Origin: Chitinivorax sp. B
Lineage (GTDB): Bacteria > Pseudomonadota > Gammaproteobacteria > Burkholderiales > SCOH01
Assembly (NCBI RefSeq): GCF_005503445.1
Contig: NZ_SCOH01000010.1
Coordinates: 78,583 to 142,582 of the forward strand
Direction: 5' to 3'
Length of the DNA stretch: 64,000 nucleotides
The translations under genes and the position numbers were made by a program. Positions 47,166-56,327 of the stretch are shown in pieces (the stretch's first letter is position 1; each line of letters starts with the position of its first letter). The notes below the pieces were generated by a model, which saw only the letters and a list, made by a program, of their open reading frames with translations, made no database searches and was not told the origin of the DNA.

Positions 47166-47871
47166 TCCCAGGGTTGCTACCTTTCGTCACCTGACATTGC
47201 AGGAATAGTGCGGCTATTGATGATTGATCCAAGCCAGAACCGCATTGTTCTTGCAGCCTGTCTATCATTCAGATACCGCTGATTCCATTCGGATGGCGCA
47301 CCTTGCCCGGTATCAGCTACCTCCTCCAGCCAGTCCTGGCTGACAATACATCAAGCACAATCTTGCGTCAGTCATGCCATGCTTCATGGCTAGTTGCTAA
47401 TTTGGCGATATGAAAGCGCATGTACTAGCTTGATAGCAAACGCAAAGAACCTGACCACACCAAGGCCGTTTGACTGAATGTCACCCTGCCCCTTGAGCCA
47501 TGGTTCAACTTGTTTGGCCTCACCCAATCATCAGGCGAGAACGCCGACACCATCCGGATTCCCGCCCCTCACCCTGCCTATTGTCAGCAGTCGCCTACGA
47601 ATCGGCGCACAACAGGGTTTACCCATTGGGATGACGACATACCAGCATCCTGGCTGTCCTCCCTACTTCCAGCCAATGCTCAGGTATTGCGAGGATTACA
47701 ACTCATCTCGTTGCTCACCAGAGCAAAGGAGACCCAAGCCGCTTCCTGCTTTCAACCATCGGATCAACAGCACCAGCTGATTGGACTGTACTTTTTGCCA
47801 TGTCATTTCCTGCGGCGTCAAGCAGCACCATTGATGCCCATGGCTCACACGCCAACCTGAAAGGAACGACC
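47166..47871. other. Long region without a supported gene
   Basis: About 700 bp between yceH and the cytochrome c peroxidase-like gene. Short frames exist (for instance 47510-47860 plus), but none has a convincing start, ribosome site or family resemblance. No repeats, terminator or RNA gene seen. It may hold a long regulated leader for the downstream gene. Confidence 0.5.
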
Positions 47872-49233
47872 ATGAAATCAAGGCCACGGACTCAACGAAT
47901 TCTGATCACACTTGGAATCACACTGTGCCTCGGTACGGTGCTGATCGGTGCGGTCAAGGATGATTTCGACAGTTTGGTCAAACGCTTGCAGCAAGAAAAG
48001 CCGACCTATGCCAAACGCCATCAGACACTACTGGTGGAACGCTATGATTTGTCGGACCGCCCCGCCACCGGGGTCGCCATGTCGCGTGGCAAGCCCGTTC
48101 AGGAAGGCGTTCGGGTAAAATTACCTCAGGGCATGACCTGGGACAAACTGGCCGCCATGTCACCCGAAGAAATCAAGGAAAAGAACCTCTGGCCTGCCGG
48201 CTTTTACCCATTGCCCCATCCACACCATGAAGCCGGTGGCATGGTTTTCCCGCAACCGTTGATTGACGAAACCAAACGTCAGACCAACCGTGACCTGACC
48301 CGGTTCGATCTCGACTTTGATCTGCCACAGCATTTGTTGCCCGAATTCCCGGCACCGATTTTTCTGACGACTCGCCCAGATCTGGGTGATGTTTCGCAAG
48401 GGCAACTCGTTACCCTCGACAATTTCAACGAACTCTTCAAGGAAGTACTCAATCCGAAGCAGTTGGAAGGCTTGCGTTTGCTGGTGACACCATTTCCCCA
48501 AGCCCAATTCAATGCCACAGCCGATCGCCGGAGCCTGCGGCCGCATCAAGGTGTGTCCTGTTTCGACTGCCATGCCAATGGCCATACCAATGCTGCCACC
48601 CACACCGTGGGTGACATCCGCCCGAATGAACATCGGCACCGCATCGATACCCCATCCTTACGCGGCGTGAATATACAGCAACTGTTCGGTTCGCAACGGG
48701 CCTTGAAAACCGTTGAGGACTTTACAGAATTCGAACAACGTGCCGCTTATTTCGATGGAGATCCAGAACAGGCACAGCGCAAAGGGGTAAACATTCTAGA
48801 GCGGGGCAGTCAGGTACATTTCATGGCGGAATTCCAGGCATTACTTGATTTCCCCCCCGCACCCAAACTGACAATTCTGGGCGAACTGAATACGGAGAAA
48901 GCCACCGCCAGCGAGCTGCGTGGCGAAGCCATTTTCTCAGGGAAAGGCCTGTGTGTATCCTGCCACACACCACCTTATTACACCGACAATCTGATGCACA
49001 ACCTGCGTGCAGAACGCTTCTACAAAGAACGTATGATCAACGGCCGCAAAGCCTCTGCCGATGGTCCGATCAAGACTTTCCCACTACGCGGTATCAAGGA
49101 TTCACCGCCATACCTGCATGATGATCGATTGATGACACTGGAGGACACCGTTGAGTTCTTCAATCTGGTATTGGAATTGAAACTGAACGAGCAGGAAAAA
49201 CAAGATTTGGTGGCATTCATGCGTACCTTATAA
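47872..49233 (+). CDS. Dihaem cytochrome c peroxidase-like protein
   Basis: A 453-residue exported protein of the bacterial cytochrome c peroxidase/MauG superfamily. The signal/anchor is LITLGITLCLGTVLIGAV. Two haem-c sites, CFDCH (GVSCFDCHANG) and CVSCH (LCVSCHTPP), have the family spacing, and KTFPLRGIKDSPPYLHDDRLMTLEDTVEFFN is the conserved C-terminal block. It might reduce peroxide in the periplasm or be a MauG-like oxidase; the distal ligands cannot be assigned by eye. ATG 47872 has AAAGGA six bases upstream. Confidence 0.88.
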   Translation: MKSRPRTQRILITLGITLCLGTVLIGAVKDDFDSLVKRLQQEKPTYAKRHQTLLVERYDLSDRPATGVAMSRGKPVQEGVRVKLPQGMTWDKLAAMSPEEIKEKNLWPAGFYPLPHPHHEAGGMVFPQPLIDETKRQTNRDLTRFDLDFDLPQHLLPEFPAPIFLTTRPDLGDVSQGQLVTLDNFNELFKEVLNPKQLEGLRLLVTPFPQAQFNATADRRSLRPHQGVSCFDCHANGHTNAATHTVGDIRPNEHRHRIDTPSLRGVNIQQLFGSQRALKTVEDFTEFEQRAAYFDGDPEQAQRKGVNILERGSQVHFMAEFQALLDFPPAPKLTILGELNTEKATASELRGEAIFSGKGLCVSCHTPPYYTDNLMHNLRAERFYKERMINGRKASADGPIKTFPLRGIKDSPPYLHDDRLMTLEDTVEFFNLVLELKLNEQEKQDLVAFMRTL

Positions 49234-49273
49234 AGCACCACAATCTTTACAGCCTGTTCATGACCCAACTGTG

Positions 49274-49303
49274 GGGGCGGATGTGCGATTCAACATCCGC
49301 CCC
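49274..49303. repeat. Hairpin downstream of the cytochrome gene
   Basis: Perfect 11-bp inverted repeat GGGGCGGATGT / ACATCCGCCCC with an 8-base loop, 40 bp after the cytochrome stop and between convergent genes. No T run follows on either strand, so factor-independent termination is doubtful; it may mark the 3' end of the mRNA. Confidence 0.6.
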
Positions 49304-49450
49304 TCGCGCATCACCCATGAGGATCGTGAACAGGTTCTCAGGCAAACCGTAGAAACAGGCTTGGCTCAAAAGGCAACACCTCGGCCCTCCCCTCATCTGC
49401 TTTCAAACGCGATGCGAAGAGCACTGAACCCATTTTACCGTTATCGCAAA

Positions 49451-49996
49451 CTAGCTCTTGTCAGTGAGCAGTTCATGAATGTCCTTGAAAATGTCATCCC
49501 ATTCATGATCATCCATCTTCATCAAACCGAAAAAGCGCAACATGAAAGCCCCTTCTGTTGCCAGAAAAGCCAAGCGAGCGCGCCGACCAGCCTGATTTGC
49601 CAGATCTAGCCCATCAATCCGGCTTTGGTACCAATCCCTCGTACTATCAAGGTATTCCGGCGTCTGGATCAGCGCCGCCATCAGGCTGGCAGCCTTGGTG
49701 CTGGCGTGATCGTCTGACCGCTGGGTGGCCACGACATGCGCACGGACTTTGCCTACTGGTGTGGCATCGGCTCCGGCCACTTCACTGAACAGCATTTCAT
49801 ACGCTTTGCTCCAACGTTCAAATAGCGCATCAATCAATGCATCCTTGCTGCCAAAACAATACTGCACCCCACCTTTTGAAATACCGACCGCCTTCGCCAC
49901 CCCATCCAAGGTCAACCCAGCTGTGCCGGACTTGGTGATCAAGACTTCTGCTGCATCCAGCACCTTATCCCGGTCGATGGTTTTATTACGTCCCAT
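49451..49996 (-). CDS. TetR-family regulator of the adjacent drug exporter
   Basis: A 181-residue TetR repressor with the N-terminal HTH DRDKVLDAAEVLITKSGTAGLTLDGVAKAVGISKGGVQYCFGSKDALIDALF and a C-terminal TetR_C helical domain. It is divergent from a QacA/SmvA-type exporter (50117-51652), with a palindromic operator in the 120-bp gap, an arrangement like SmvR-SmvA. It should repress the exporter and itself until a cationic drug or dye binds. Function by context; family is clear. Confidence 0.9.
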   Translation of the reverse strand: MGRNKTIDRDKVLDAAEVLITKSGTAGLTLDGVAKAVGISKGGVQYCFGSKDALIDALFERWSKAYEMLFSEVAGADATPVGKVRAHVVATQRSDDHASTKAASLMAALIQTPEYLDSTRDWYQSRIDGLDLANQAGRRARLAFLATEGAFMLRFFGLMKMDDHEWDDIFKDIHELLTDKS

Positions 49997-50012
49997 ATGA
50001 AATACCTATTTT

Positions 50013-50032
50013 AAATCCGTCTGGATGGATTT
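50013..50032. promoter_or_regulatory. Palindromic operator for the TetR repressor
   Basis: AAATCCGTCTGGATGGATTT: an interrupted palindrome with perfect AAATCC/GGATTT outer arms and conserved inner TC/GA positions. It lies 16 bp from the repressor start codon, between the divergent genes, as expected for the TetR operator. Confidence 0.75.
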
Positions 50033-50116
50033 ATATTATCACACGTGTTTTAAAAAGACGTTCGCTGATCCACCCCGCTATATGACCGGCTCACGAACGC
50101 CATCCAAGGTGAAATC

Positions 50117-51652
50117 ATGTATGCAAAAAACCGCTGGGTTGTATTGGGTATTGTCTCCAGCACACTCTTTCTGATTCTGATTGACATGACGGTGCTATAC
50201 ACCGCGCTGCCAACATTGGTCCGTGAGCTGGGGGCATCTGCTTCGGAAAAGCTATGGATCGTGAATGCCTACCCGTTGGCAGTAGCCGGCTTACTCCCTA
50301 GCACAGGGCTACTCAGTGATCGATTCGGACATAAAAAGCTATTCATGCTTGGCTTACCCGTGTTTGGGCTGACTTCTTTACTGGCTGCCTATTCGCCCAC
50401 CGCCTCGTTGCTGATTGTATCGCGTGTCTTGCTGGCCATTGGTGCCGCCATGATGATGCCAGCGACCCTGGCCATTGTCCGCTTTGTGTTTGAAGATGAA
50501 CGCGAACGGGCACTGGCAATCGGCATCTGGGCGGCAGTTGCATCCAGCAGTGCTGCACTGGGGCCAGTGATTGGTGGGTTATTACTGGAATACTTCTGGT
50601 GGGGATCGGTGTTTCTGGTCAACGTCCCCATTGTGCTACTCGTGCTGCCAATTGCGTTCTGGCAAATCCCTCATTGCGGTGGGCAGGCCAAACGCCCGCT
50701 GGACCTGATTGGCTCAGTACAGGTCATGGCCGGCCTGATTGCAACCATCTATGCCATTAAAACACTGGGCCACCAGCGCCCAGACTGGCTGGTCATCATA
50801 ATCTCTGCCACCACGGGCATAGGTTTGCTATGGCTATTTGCACGCCGCCAACTGCGGCTGCGAGCCCCAATGATCGACTTCACTTTATTCAGGAATCGGC
50901 GCTTTACCGCGGGCATTGTGACGGCCTTAACGACCACGCTGGCCATTGTTGGGTTGGAGCTGGTACTGAGCCAACGCTTGCAATTGGTATTGGGCCTGTC
51001 ACCACTGTCAGCCGCGCTGCTGCTTTTACCAATTTCGATTGCCGCCATGGTGGCTGGCCCGCTAACAGGCTTGGCCATTCCAACATTGGGGGAACGACAC
51101 ATCATGTGGTTGGGGCTATTACTGGCCGGGCTGGGGGCGGCAGGATTGGCCATCAGTCATCAAGCGCCACTGACGATACAGATTGCTTGCCTGGTCGTGT
51201 TTGGCTTTACCGTCGACAGCGCCATCACTGCTGCTTCAACTGCCATGCTGCTTAGCGTAAGAGAAGATCAAGCAGGTATGGCAGCATCAATAGAAGATAT
51301 CTCCTATGAACTGGGTGGCGTATTGGGAGTGGCATTGCTGGGAAGCATCATGACCCTGGTTTACTCGCTATCCTTTCGCTTGCCACCGGGGCTGGAAGCT
51401 CCAACTATCGTACGGGACAGTCTCGATGAAGCGTTGCTGATCGCCACCAGTCTTGCCCCGGAACAGGCTGCGGCGCTGAGTCAATTTGCCAAAATGGCAT
51501 TCGACCACGCATTTGTTGCGGTCACATTTGTCACATCCAGCTTGCTGATTGCGGCAGCCGTCATGGTCCGATCGATCATGCCTGAGCATGCCTGTACTGG
51601 CTACCACACAGCTGGCAACACCCTGAATACACCAGCGAGGAAGACAGCATGA
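50117..51652 (+). CDS. 14-TM MFS drug exporter (SmvA/QacA/EmrB type)
   Basis: A 511-residue DHA2-family proton-coupled exporter. It has the TM1 motif D LILIDMTVLYTALPTLV, motif A around LLSDRFGHKKLFMLGL, RVLLAIGAAMMMPATLAIV, motif C-like SSSAALGPVIGGLLLEYFWWGSVFLVNVP, and in the second half GLTGLAIPTLGERH-like and MAASIEDISYELGGVLGVALLGS. The TM1 aspartate and the SIEDISYELG motif fit SmvA-like quaternary-amine/methyl viologen exporters. Divergent from its TetR regulator. AAGGTG precedes the ATG. Confidence 0.9.
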   Translation: MYAKNRWVVLGIVSSTLFLILIDMTVLYTALPTLVRELGASASEKLWIVNAYPLAVAGLLPSTGLLSDRFGHKKLFMLGLPVFGLTSLLAAYSPTASLLIVSRVLLAIGAAMMMPATLAIVRFVFEDERERALAIGIWAAVASSSAALGPVIGGLLLEYFWWGSVFLVNVPIVLLVLPIAFWQIPHCGGQAKRPLDLIGSVQVMAGLIATIYAIKTLGHQRPDWLVIIISATTGIGLLWLFARRQLRLRAPMIDFTLFRNRRFTAGIVTALTTTLAIVGLELVLSQRLQLVLGLSPLSAALLLLPISIAAMVAGPLTGLAIPTLGERHIMWLGLLLAGLGAAGLAISHQAPLTIQIACLVVFGFTVDSAITAASTAMLLSVREDQAGMAASIEDISYELGGVLGVALLGSIMTLVYSLSFRLPPGLEAPTIVRDSLDEALLIATSLAPEQAAALSQFAKMAFDHAFVAVTFVTSSLLIAAAVMVRSIMPEHACTGYHTAGNTLNTPARKTA

Positions 51653-51913
51653 CAACCGCTCACCTATATCTGTGGGGGTAATGCAACAACTAACCGGCAA
51701 AATCAGGGATACCCGTCTATGCTGTGGCTAGACACAATCGGCCTGCGGTGTGCAGCGCAGGCCATCGGGTCGATTGCGTCTAGCAATACTCCCAACATCA
51801 TGGGCACAACGTCAGCATCACCCATGTGCGGTACCCGGCATGCAACGCCATCGGCTTGCCTGCCACCTGCATCCGCAATCCATTTCCAACATCTTGTCAT
51901 TGAGGAAAACGTT

Positions 51914-52573
51914 ATGAACGTGACCGCTGAACAGGTTTTGGCTGGACAGGCTGTGTATAGCAAACGGGTATTGAGCGTGTATGACTTCATGGTACTGGGT
52001 CTGTCATGCCGGCTAGCCTGGAAATGCCCTTCGCCCAGGTTGCTTGAACATTACAATGACCATATCAGTACCAATCATCTCGATGTTGGGGCCGGTACCG
52101 GCTACTTCCCCGCCCATTGCCAATTCCCCACCACAGCCCCACGCGTGGCATTGATGGACTTGAACCGTACCGCGCTTGAATTTGCCTCACGTCGCATCGT
52201 GCACTACCAACCCGAGACCTATGTTCGTAACATCCTCGCCCCCATTTGGCTCGATGCCCCACGTTTTGATTCAATCGCGCTCAACTATGTATTGCATTGC
52301 CTGCCTGGCACCATGGCATCAAAAGCGATTGTCTTCGATCATTTGAAAGCATTGATGAACCCGCATGCCGTCTTGTTTGGCTCAACCTTGTTGCAAGGTG
52401 ATACCCCACGCAATGCCCTGGCCAAAAAGCTGATGGACCTCTACAACCGCAAGGGTGTGTTCTGCAATACACATGACACCTTGCCAGAACTTGAAAAGGC
52501 GCTTAGCCAACGTTTCAGGATGGTATCGATCAAAATCATCGGCTGCGCCGCTCTGTTTGCGGCACGCGTATAA
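51914..52573 (+). CDS. Class I SAM-dependent methyltransferase
   Basis: A 219-residue methyltransferase. The Rossmann motif I is HLDVGAGTGYFPAHC, motif II is RVALMDLNRTALEFASRRI, with post-I FDSIALNYVLHCLPG and LKALMNPHAVLFGSTLLQGD. The closest flavour is the ubiquinone/phospholipid or small-molecule (Methyltransf_11/12) group; the acceptor is unknown. ATG 51914 preceded by GAGGAAA. The 260 bp between the exporter and this gene holds no gene I support. It might act on an antibiotic or lipid, but this is only a guess from the neighbouring drug exporter. Confidence 0.85.
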   Translation: MNVTAEQVLAGQAVYSKRVLSVYDFMVLGLSCRLAWKCPSPRLLEHYNDHISTNHLDVGAGTGYFPAHCQFPTTAPRVALMDLNRTALEFASRRIVHYQPETYVRNILAPIWLDAPRFDSIALNYVLHCLPGTMASKAIVFDHLKALMNPHAVLFGSTLLQGDTPRNALAKKLMDLYNRKGVFCNTHDTLPELEKALSQRFRMVSIKIIGCAALFAARV

Positions 52574-52699
52574 CATCCCTCATCAACGGGCTGATGAGCT
52601 GGTACCTCCTCAGCCTGCCCCTATCAGCGAATACCGGCCTTGCATCGTTGAGATCAGCCACGTATCGTCTCCAGATTGAGCCTTTCTATTGAAAAATCC

Positions 52700-53095
52700 A
52701 TGTCAATACGTGCGCTATATTTCACCCTTGTCATTCTGATCTTCATCACCGAAGTCGCCATTGCACTGGGCCTGGGTGGACCATTTGTTCGCGGTAGCGT
52801 AGGCGACATCCTGGTCATCGGGCTGGTGTATTACTTCCTACGCGGGATTGGCCGTTATGCCCCCCGCCCCACCCTGATTCAGGCACTAGTCATCGGCTAT
52901 GTTGTGGAAGGCCTACAAGCCATTCACTTGGCTGACTTGCTCGGTCTACAAAAGGGCGGCGTGTTGTATACCGTTATCGGGAATACCTTCACGGTGTCCG
53001 ATCTGGTCATGTACACCATCGGCGGCATCCTGGCGTATGGGATCGATATTGCAGTACTGATTCCACGCCAAACAATCAAGCCACAATCAACATAG
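52700..53095 (+). CDS. DUF2809-like small membrane protein
   Basis: A 131-residue protein with four hydrophobic segments (residues 4-26, 37-50, 60-78 and 96-120). The layout resembles DUF2809: FITEVAIALGLGGPFVRGSVGDILVIGLVYYFLRG, with the conserved R-G-x-x-GD near the second TM. No function known for the family. Start is ATG 52700; a TTG at 52676 is possible. Weak ribosome site. Confidence 0.75.
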   Translation: MSIRALYFTLVILIFITEVAIALGLGGPFVRGSVGDILVIGLVYYFLRGIGRYAPRPTLIQALVIGYVVEGLQAIHLADLLGLQKGGVLYTVIGNTFTVSDLVMYTIGGILAYGIDIAVLIPRQTIKPQST

Positions 53096-53114
53096 CCACT
53101 GGCTCTGACTCAAT

Positions 53115-53573
53115 ATGCCCACCCAGCCGATTTCGCTGCAAGCCCTGTCCCACGACAATTTCGATACCGTCGTCAAACTGCAGGTTCATCCCGCGCAACG
53201 CCACTTTGTGGCCAACAACGACAACACCATTGCCAAAGCTTACCTGGATCACGATGCTGTCCTGTTGCGTGTGATCTGTACCGAGAACCAGCCTGTTGGT
53301 TTACTGGCTTGCTGGTGTGTACCCAGCCAGCAGCAATTTCATCTGTTACGTTTCATGATCGATGCCCAATACCAAAGCCTGGGATATGGCCAAGCGGCAA
53401 TCAGATTGTTATTGGACGAATTGCGCGAACAACATGACGCTACCGCGGTCACACTGTATTACCGCGAAGGCCCTGGCTCACCACGGCCGTTCTACGAAAA
53501 ACTGGGATTCAGTGACACAGGCGAGCGTGATGGTGACGAATTCATCATGCGCATCCAACTGAGCACTGAGTGA
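53115..53573 (+). CDS. GNAT-family N-acetyltransferase
   Basis: A 152-residue acetyltransferase with a beta core (VLLRVICTENQPVGLLACWCVPSQQQFHLLRFMIDAQY), motif A Q-S-L-G-Y-G-Q-A-A (acetyl-CoA pyrophosphate loop) and FYEKLGFSDTGERDGDEFIMRI at the end. Spermidine/spermine acetyltransferases of the PaiA/BltD group have this organisation, but the substrate is not certain. Starts 20 bp after the DUF2809 gene. Confidence 0.87.
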   Translation: MPTQPISLQALSHDNFDTVVKLQVHPAQRHFVANNDNTIAKAYLDHDAVLLRVICTENQPVGLLACWCVPSQQQFHLLRFMIDAQYQSLGYGQAAIRLLLDELREQHDATAVTLYYREGPGSPRPFYEKLGFSDTGERDGDEFIMRIQLSTE

Positions 53574-53604
53574 CAAAGATCTTCTAATCGAATTAAGGCC
53601 TTCT

Positions 53605-53934
53605 ATGATCGACGCACTGGAAAAAATGCTCAACGGCCCACGTGACGGCGCCCTGCTCCGTTTCTCGCTCGGCAATGCCTATCTGCAAGCCGAACAGCCA
53701 GCCAAAGCCGCGGAATATTATCGCGATGCAGTCACTCGTGACCCGAACTACTCCGCTGCCTGGAAAGGGCTGGGCAAGGCCTTGACCGCCGCCGGCCAGC
53801 CAGAAGCCGCACTGGAAGCCTATCAACAAGGCATTGTGGTGGCGGAAACCCGCGGGGATAAGCAAGCGGCCAAGGAAATGACCGTGTTTGCCAAACGACT
53901 GACCAAGGCCCTCACACCGCCCACCGCCGAATAA
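53605..53934 (+). CDS. Small tetratricopeptide-repeat protein
   Basis: A 109-residue protein with two to three TPR units: LLRFSLGNAYLQAEQPAKAAEYYRDAVTRDPNYSAAWKGLGKALTAAG, then QPEAALEAYQQGIVVAETRGD. No signal peptide; it should act as a cytoplasmic protein-binding scaffold. A decayed copy of its last ~43 codons lies 1.4 kb downstream (55291-55419). Confidence 0.9.
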   Translation: MIDALEKMLNGPRDGALLRFSLGNAYLQAEQPAKAAEYYRDAVTRDPNYSAAWKGLGKALTAAGQPEAALEAYQQGIVVAETRGDKQAAKEMTVFAKRLTKALTPPTAE

Positions 53935-54039
53935 AAGACGCTACGTTAAGCCGCTGCTTAAGGTTGTCCACAGGGACGAATCGATAAGCGGTGCATTGTG
54001 TTGCTCGTGGCGCCGGCAGCTCAACCGTGATGGCATGCT

Positions 54040-55104
54040 CTACTGAGCCAGGGTTTTATTTCGGACTTCGATAATAGCTTCACTGAATTTACGCGGCTCA
54101 GCGAAGAAAGCGAAGTGGCCGGTATTATTGATGACGACAGACTGCTTCATTGGTGCGTGCAGCGCTTTCGTATAGTTTTCAATCAGGGAAAGCGGAGTGA
54201 CCCGATCATGCTCGCCGGTGACAAAAAATATGGGCACTTGAAATCCGGAAGCGGCATCAGGGACCTTCAGCTTCCAGAAGCCCAATCCTTCGTTATCCGC
54301 AAATTGGCGTAGCGAGAATGACCCACCCCTGACAAACCTGCTGATGTCCATCAGTGAATACTCTTTCGCCGTCAATAATGCTTTTACGAATGGGGATGGC
54401 CCTGTTTCATTATCAAGCATGCCGCCATACTCCCACAGCCAGGAATACTTGGCATTCATTCCATTTTCGGTGTCTTTGTATGGTGGATACCCGATCTCAT
54501 TCAGTTGTTTGAGCGCCTTCTCATTGCCATCGGCCTTTGCGCGCTCAGTAACGAAATCGTGCGAGAGCTGTTCTTGCTTCACAAGATCGATCATTTGCCC
54601 AGCACCGATATAAGCATACAAATTCTCGGGGTGATGCTTTGCCTCAACAATGCCAAGGTAGCTACCCCAGGAATGCCCGAGCAGATAGATCTTGTCACGG
54701 TTGAATTGCTGACGGAGCAGCAGCACCAACTCGTGCGTGTCTGCATGAAACTGGTTCACGGTCATCGACCCTGGCGGGGTATCAGGAAAGGACTTTCCAC
54801 TCCCGCGCTGATCCCACTGAACAACGACAAAATGTTTCTCTAATTCGTGCTGGAATTTATGTGCCAAACCGATATAGGGGCTCCCCGGTCCGCCATGTAG
54901 AAACAACAGTATCGGATTTGATTTGTTGGCGCCGCGAACGAGTAGCCATTGCTGATGGCCTCCCAACGTCACTGGCTCCAAATACGCGATCCCATCTGGA
55001 TCGATTCGGCCTGCGGAGGCTGTAAACGATTTGGTTCCCGAGGAACAACCTTGCAGCAACATCCCAAATGCAACCAAGAGTGAACCGAGCGCGGACGATT
55101 TCAT
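54040..55104 (-). CDS. Alpha/beta-hydrolase lipoprotein, prolyl-aminopeptidase-like
   Basis: A 354-residue hydrolase with signal MKSSALGSLLVAFGMLLQGC and a lipobox-like LQGC, so it is probably membrane-anchored. The S33 prolyl iminopeptidase block is intact: LFLHGGPGSPYIGL, VVQWDQRGSGKSF, the nucleophile elbow LLGHSWGSYLG, then the Asp in FVTGEHDRVTPL and the His in NNTGHFAFFAEP. It is convergent with the TPR gene and stands between that gene and its decayed partial copy, suggesting it arrived with a rearrangement. The substrate may be a peptide or ester. Confidence 0.88.
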   Translation of the reverse strand: MKSSALGSLLVAFGMLLQGCSSGTKSFTASAGRIDPDGIAYLEPVTLGGHQQWLLVRGANKSNPILLFLHGGPGSPYIGLAHKFQHELEKHFVVVQWDQRGSGKSFPDTPPGSMTVNQFHADTHELVLLLRQQFNRDKIYLLGHSWGSYLGIVEAKHHPENLYAYIGAGQMIDLVKQEQLSHDFVTERAKADGNEKALKQLNEIGYPPYKDTENGMNAKYSWLWEYGGMLDNETGPSPFVKALLTAKEYSLMDISRFVRGGSFSLRQFADNEGLGFWKLKVPDAASGFQVPIFFVTGEHDRVTPLSLIENYTKALHAPMKQSVVINNTGHFAFFAEPRKFSEAIIEVRNKTLAQ

Positions 55105-55290
55105 GTCTTGTGTGGCCTAACGAATAATTGGAACTTCTCCATCCCGAGGCGGCGGCAGAAGCCGGAAAAAGAAACACCTGTAACGATGGAATTTTCACAC
55201 TTCATCAGCTACCCCGCAGAAGGAAGATGCCTGGCTATTATTACGGCTGCAATCGGCCTCGCCAAGCAGTTATTTACTGACTACAACCCG

Positions 55291-55419
55291 CCAGAAGCCG
55301 CGCTGGAAGCCTATCAACAAAGTATTGTGGTGGCACACTGTAGGGATAAGCAAACATCCATGGAAATGAAAGTGCGTGCCAAAAGGCGAACCAAAGCCCT
55401 CACGCCACCTGTTGTCGAG
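55291..55419 (+). pseudogene. Decayed partial copy of the TPR gene
   Basis: This stretch closely matches the 3' part of the TPR gene (53800-53928): PEAALEAYQQSIVVA...DKQ...EM...AKR.TKALTPP against PEAALEAYQQGIVVAETRGDKQAAKEMTVFAKRLTKALTPP. A 3-base deletion and many substitutions have accumulated. The upstream half of the gene cannot be recognised, though an open frame runs from ATG 55186 through to 55509. Together with the intact gene it brackets the hydrolase lipoprotein. Confidence 0.85.
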
Positions 55420-55440
55420 CAACCATCCCAGCCAACAACG

Positions 55441-56235
55441 TCATATGGCCAGCTCACCCAACGTGTCACGACGATGCACCATCAAACCTGTTCTGCCCGA
55501 CGTAATTGATTCGGCAAGGGTATGGCCATCTGGATAGTCCCCACCGTTCTGCCGGCGGAAAGGAATAGGCACCTCGTCAAAAAGCTGGGTCAGGCGGGCC
55601 CGCCACACTTCTTTGGCGGCAGCGATACCAGCGGCAGTGATACGCCCAGTCCCATACACCGCGTGGGTTGGCAGCACATCCATACCGGTGTAAAACAGAT
55701 TACCGTGGGTGATGGGAAACAACAGCGCTTCCAACTGGCCGTTGATACCATAAGCGGTGTAATCCGCAGCGGGCCCACCCACCATGACAGACAGCATCGC
55801 CCGCTTGCCTTTCAGTATTCCGTCTCCGTAACGGTAGCGATTACCTTCGTTCTTGTAGCCATAAGCAAACCCATAAGCGTAGACCCGGTCAATCCAGCCT
55901 TTAAGGATAGCGGGCATACCAAACCACCAAAGCGGAAACAGGAAAATCACCGCATCCGCAGCAAGCAGCTTTTGCTGTTCTGCCACGACATCATCAGTTT
56001 GCTGCCCAGTGCTGTAAGCATGGCCAGACTCGGTAATCAAAGACAAGCGATCAGGCTCGATACGATCTGGAAAGTCGCATGCATCAAACACCGTTTTCCA
56101 ACCCATACCGTATAAATCCGACAACATCACATCGCAACCTTGCGCTTGCAGGGTCTGCTGCGCCACCGCCACAAACTGACTGGTCAACGACGTGGGTTCA
56201 GGGTGGGCATAAACAATCAATACATTCTTTTGCAT
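55441..56235 (-). CDS. NAD(P)H:quinone oxidoreductase-like flavoprotein
   Basis: A 264-residue flavodoxin-like fold protein of the NQO/MdaB/KefF group. FMN/FAD phosphate-binding region VLIVYAHPEPTSLTSQFVAVAQQTL, then DLYGMGWKTVFDACDFPDR, LLAADAVIFLFPLWWFGMPAILKGWIDRVYAYGFAYG and VGGPAADYTAYGING. Likely performs two-electron reduction of quinones or electrophiles. It is divergent from a LysR regulator (start codons 92 bp apart), which probably controls it. ATG 56235 with GGAAG upstream; the longer frame to 56277 is not supported. Confidence 0.92.
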   Translation of the reverse strand: MQKNVLIVYAHPEPTSLTSQFVAVAQQTLQAQGCDVMLSDLYGMGWKTVFDACDFPDRIEPDRLSLITESGHAYSTGQQTDDVVAEQQKLLAADAVIFLFPLWWFGMPAILKGWIDRVYAYGFAYGYKNEGNRYRYGDGILKGKRAMLSVMVGGPAADYTAYGINGQLEALLFPITHGNLFYTGMDVLPTHAVYGTGRITAAGIAAAKEVWRARLTQLFDEVPIPFRRQNGGDYPDGHTLAESITSGRTGLMVHRRDTLGELAI

Positions 56236-56290
56236 GGCACTTCCAATGAGGTGGGTACAGGTCTCCCAGTCTGACAAGCGCCATGATATA

Positions 56291-56304
56291 AGTGAAATTA
56301 CACT
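56291..56304. promoter_or_regulatory. Possible LysR operator
   Basis: AGTG, six bases, CACT lies between the divergent quinone reductase and LysR genes, in AT-rich sequence. A dyad of this size fits a LysR site but is short. Low specificity, hence low confidence. Confidence 0.4.
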
Positions 56305-56327
56305 ATTTACTTTCTACTATTTCCCCT

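Noticed and set aside
47510..47860. A 116-residue plus-strand gene before the peroxidase
   Set aside because: No ribosome site, no resemblance to any family, and composition unlike the neighbouring genes.
51719..51913. N-terminal extension of the methyltransferase, or a minus-strand gene at 51703-51990
   Set aside because: The methyltransferase has a good ribosome site at ATG 51914, and both alternative readings have implausible composition.
55108..55509. A functional second TPR-type gene
   Set aside because: Only the last third resembles the intact gene, with a deletion and lost conserved residues, and the tail overlaps the convergent quinone reductase gene.
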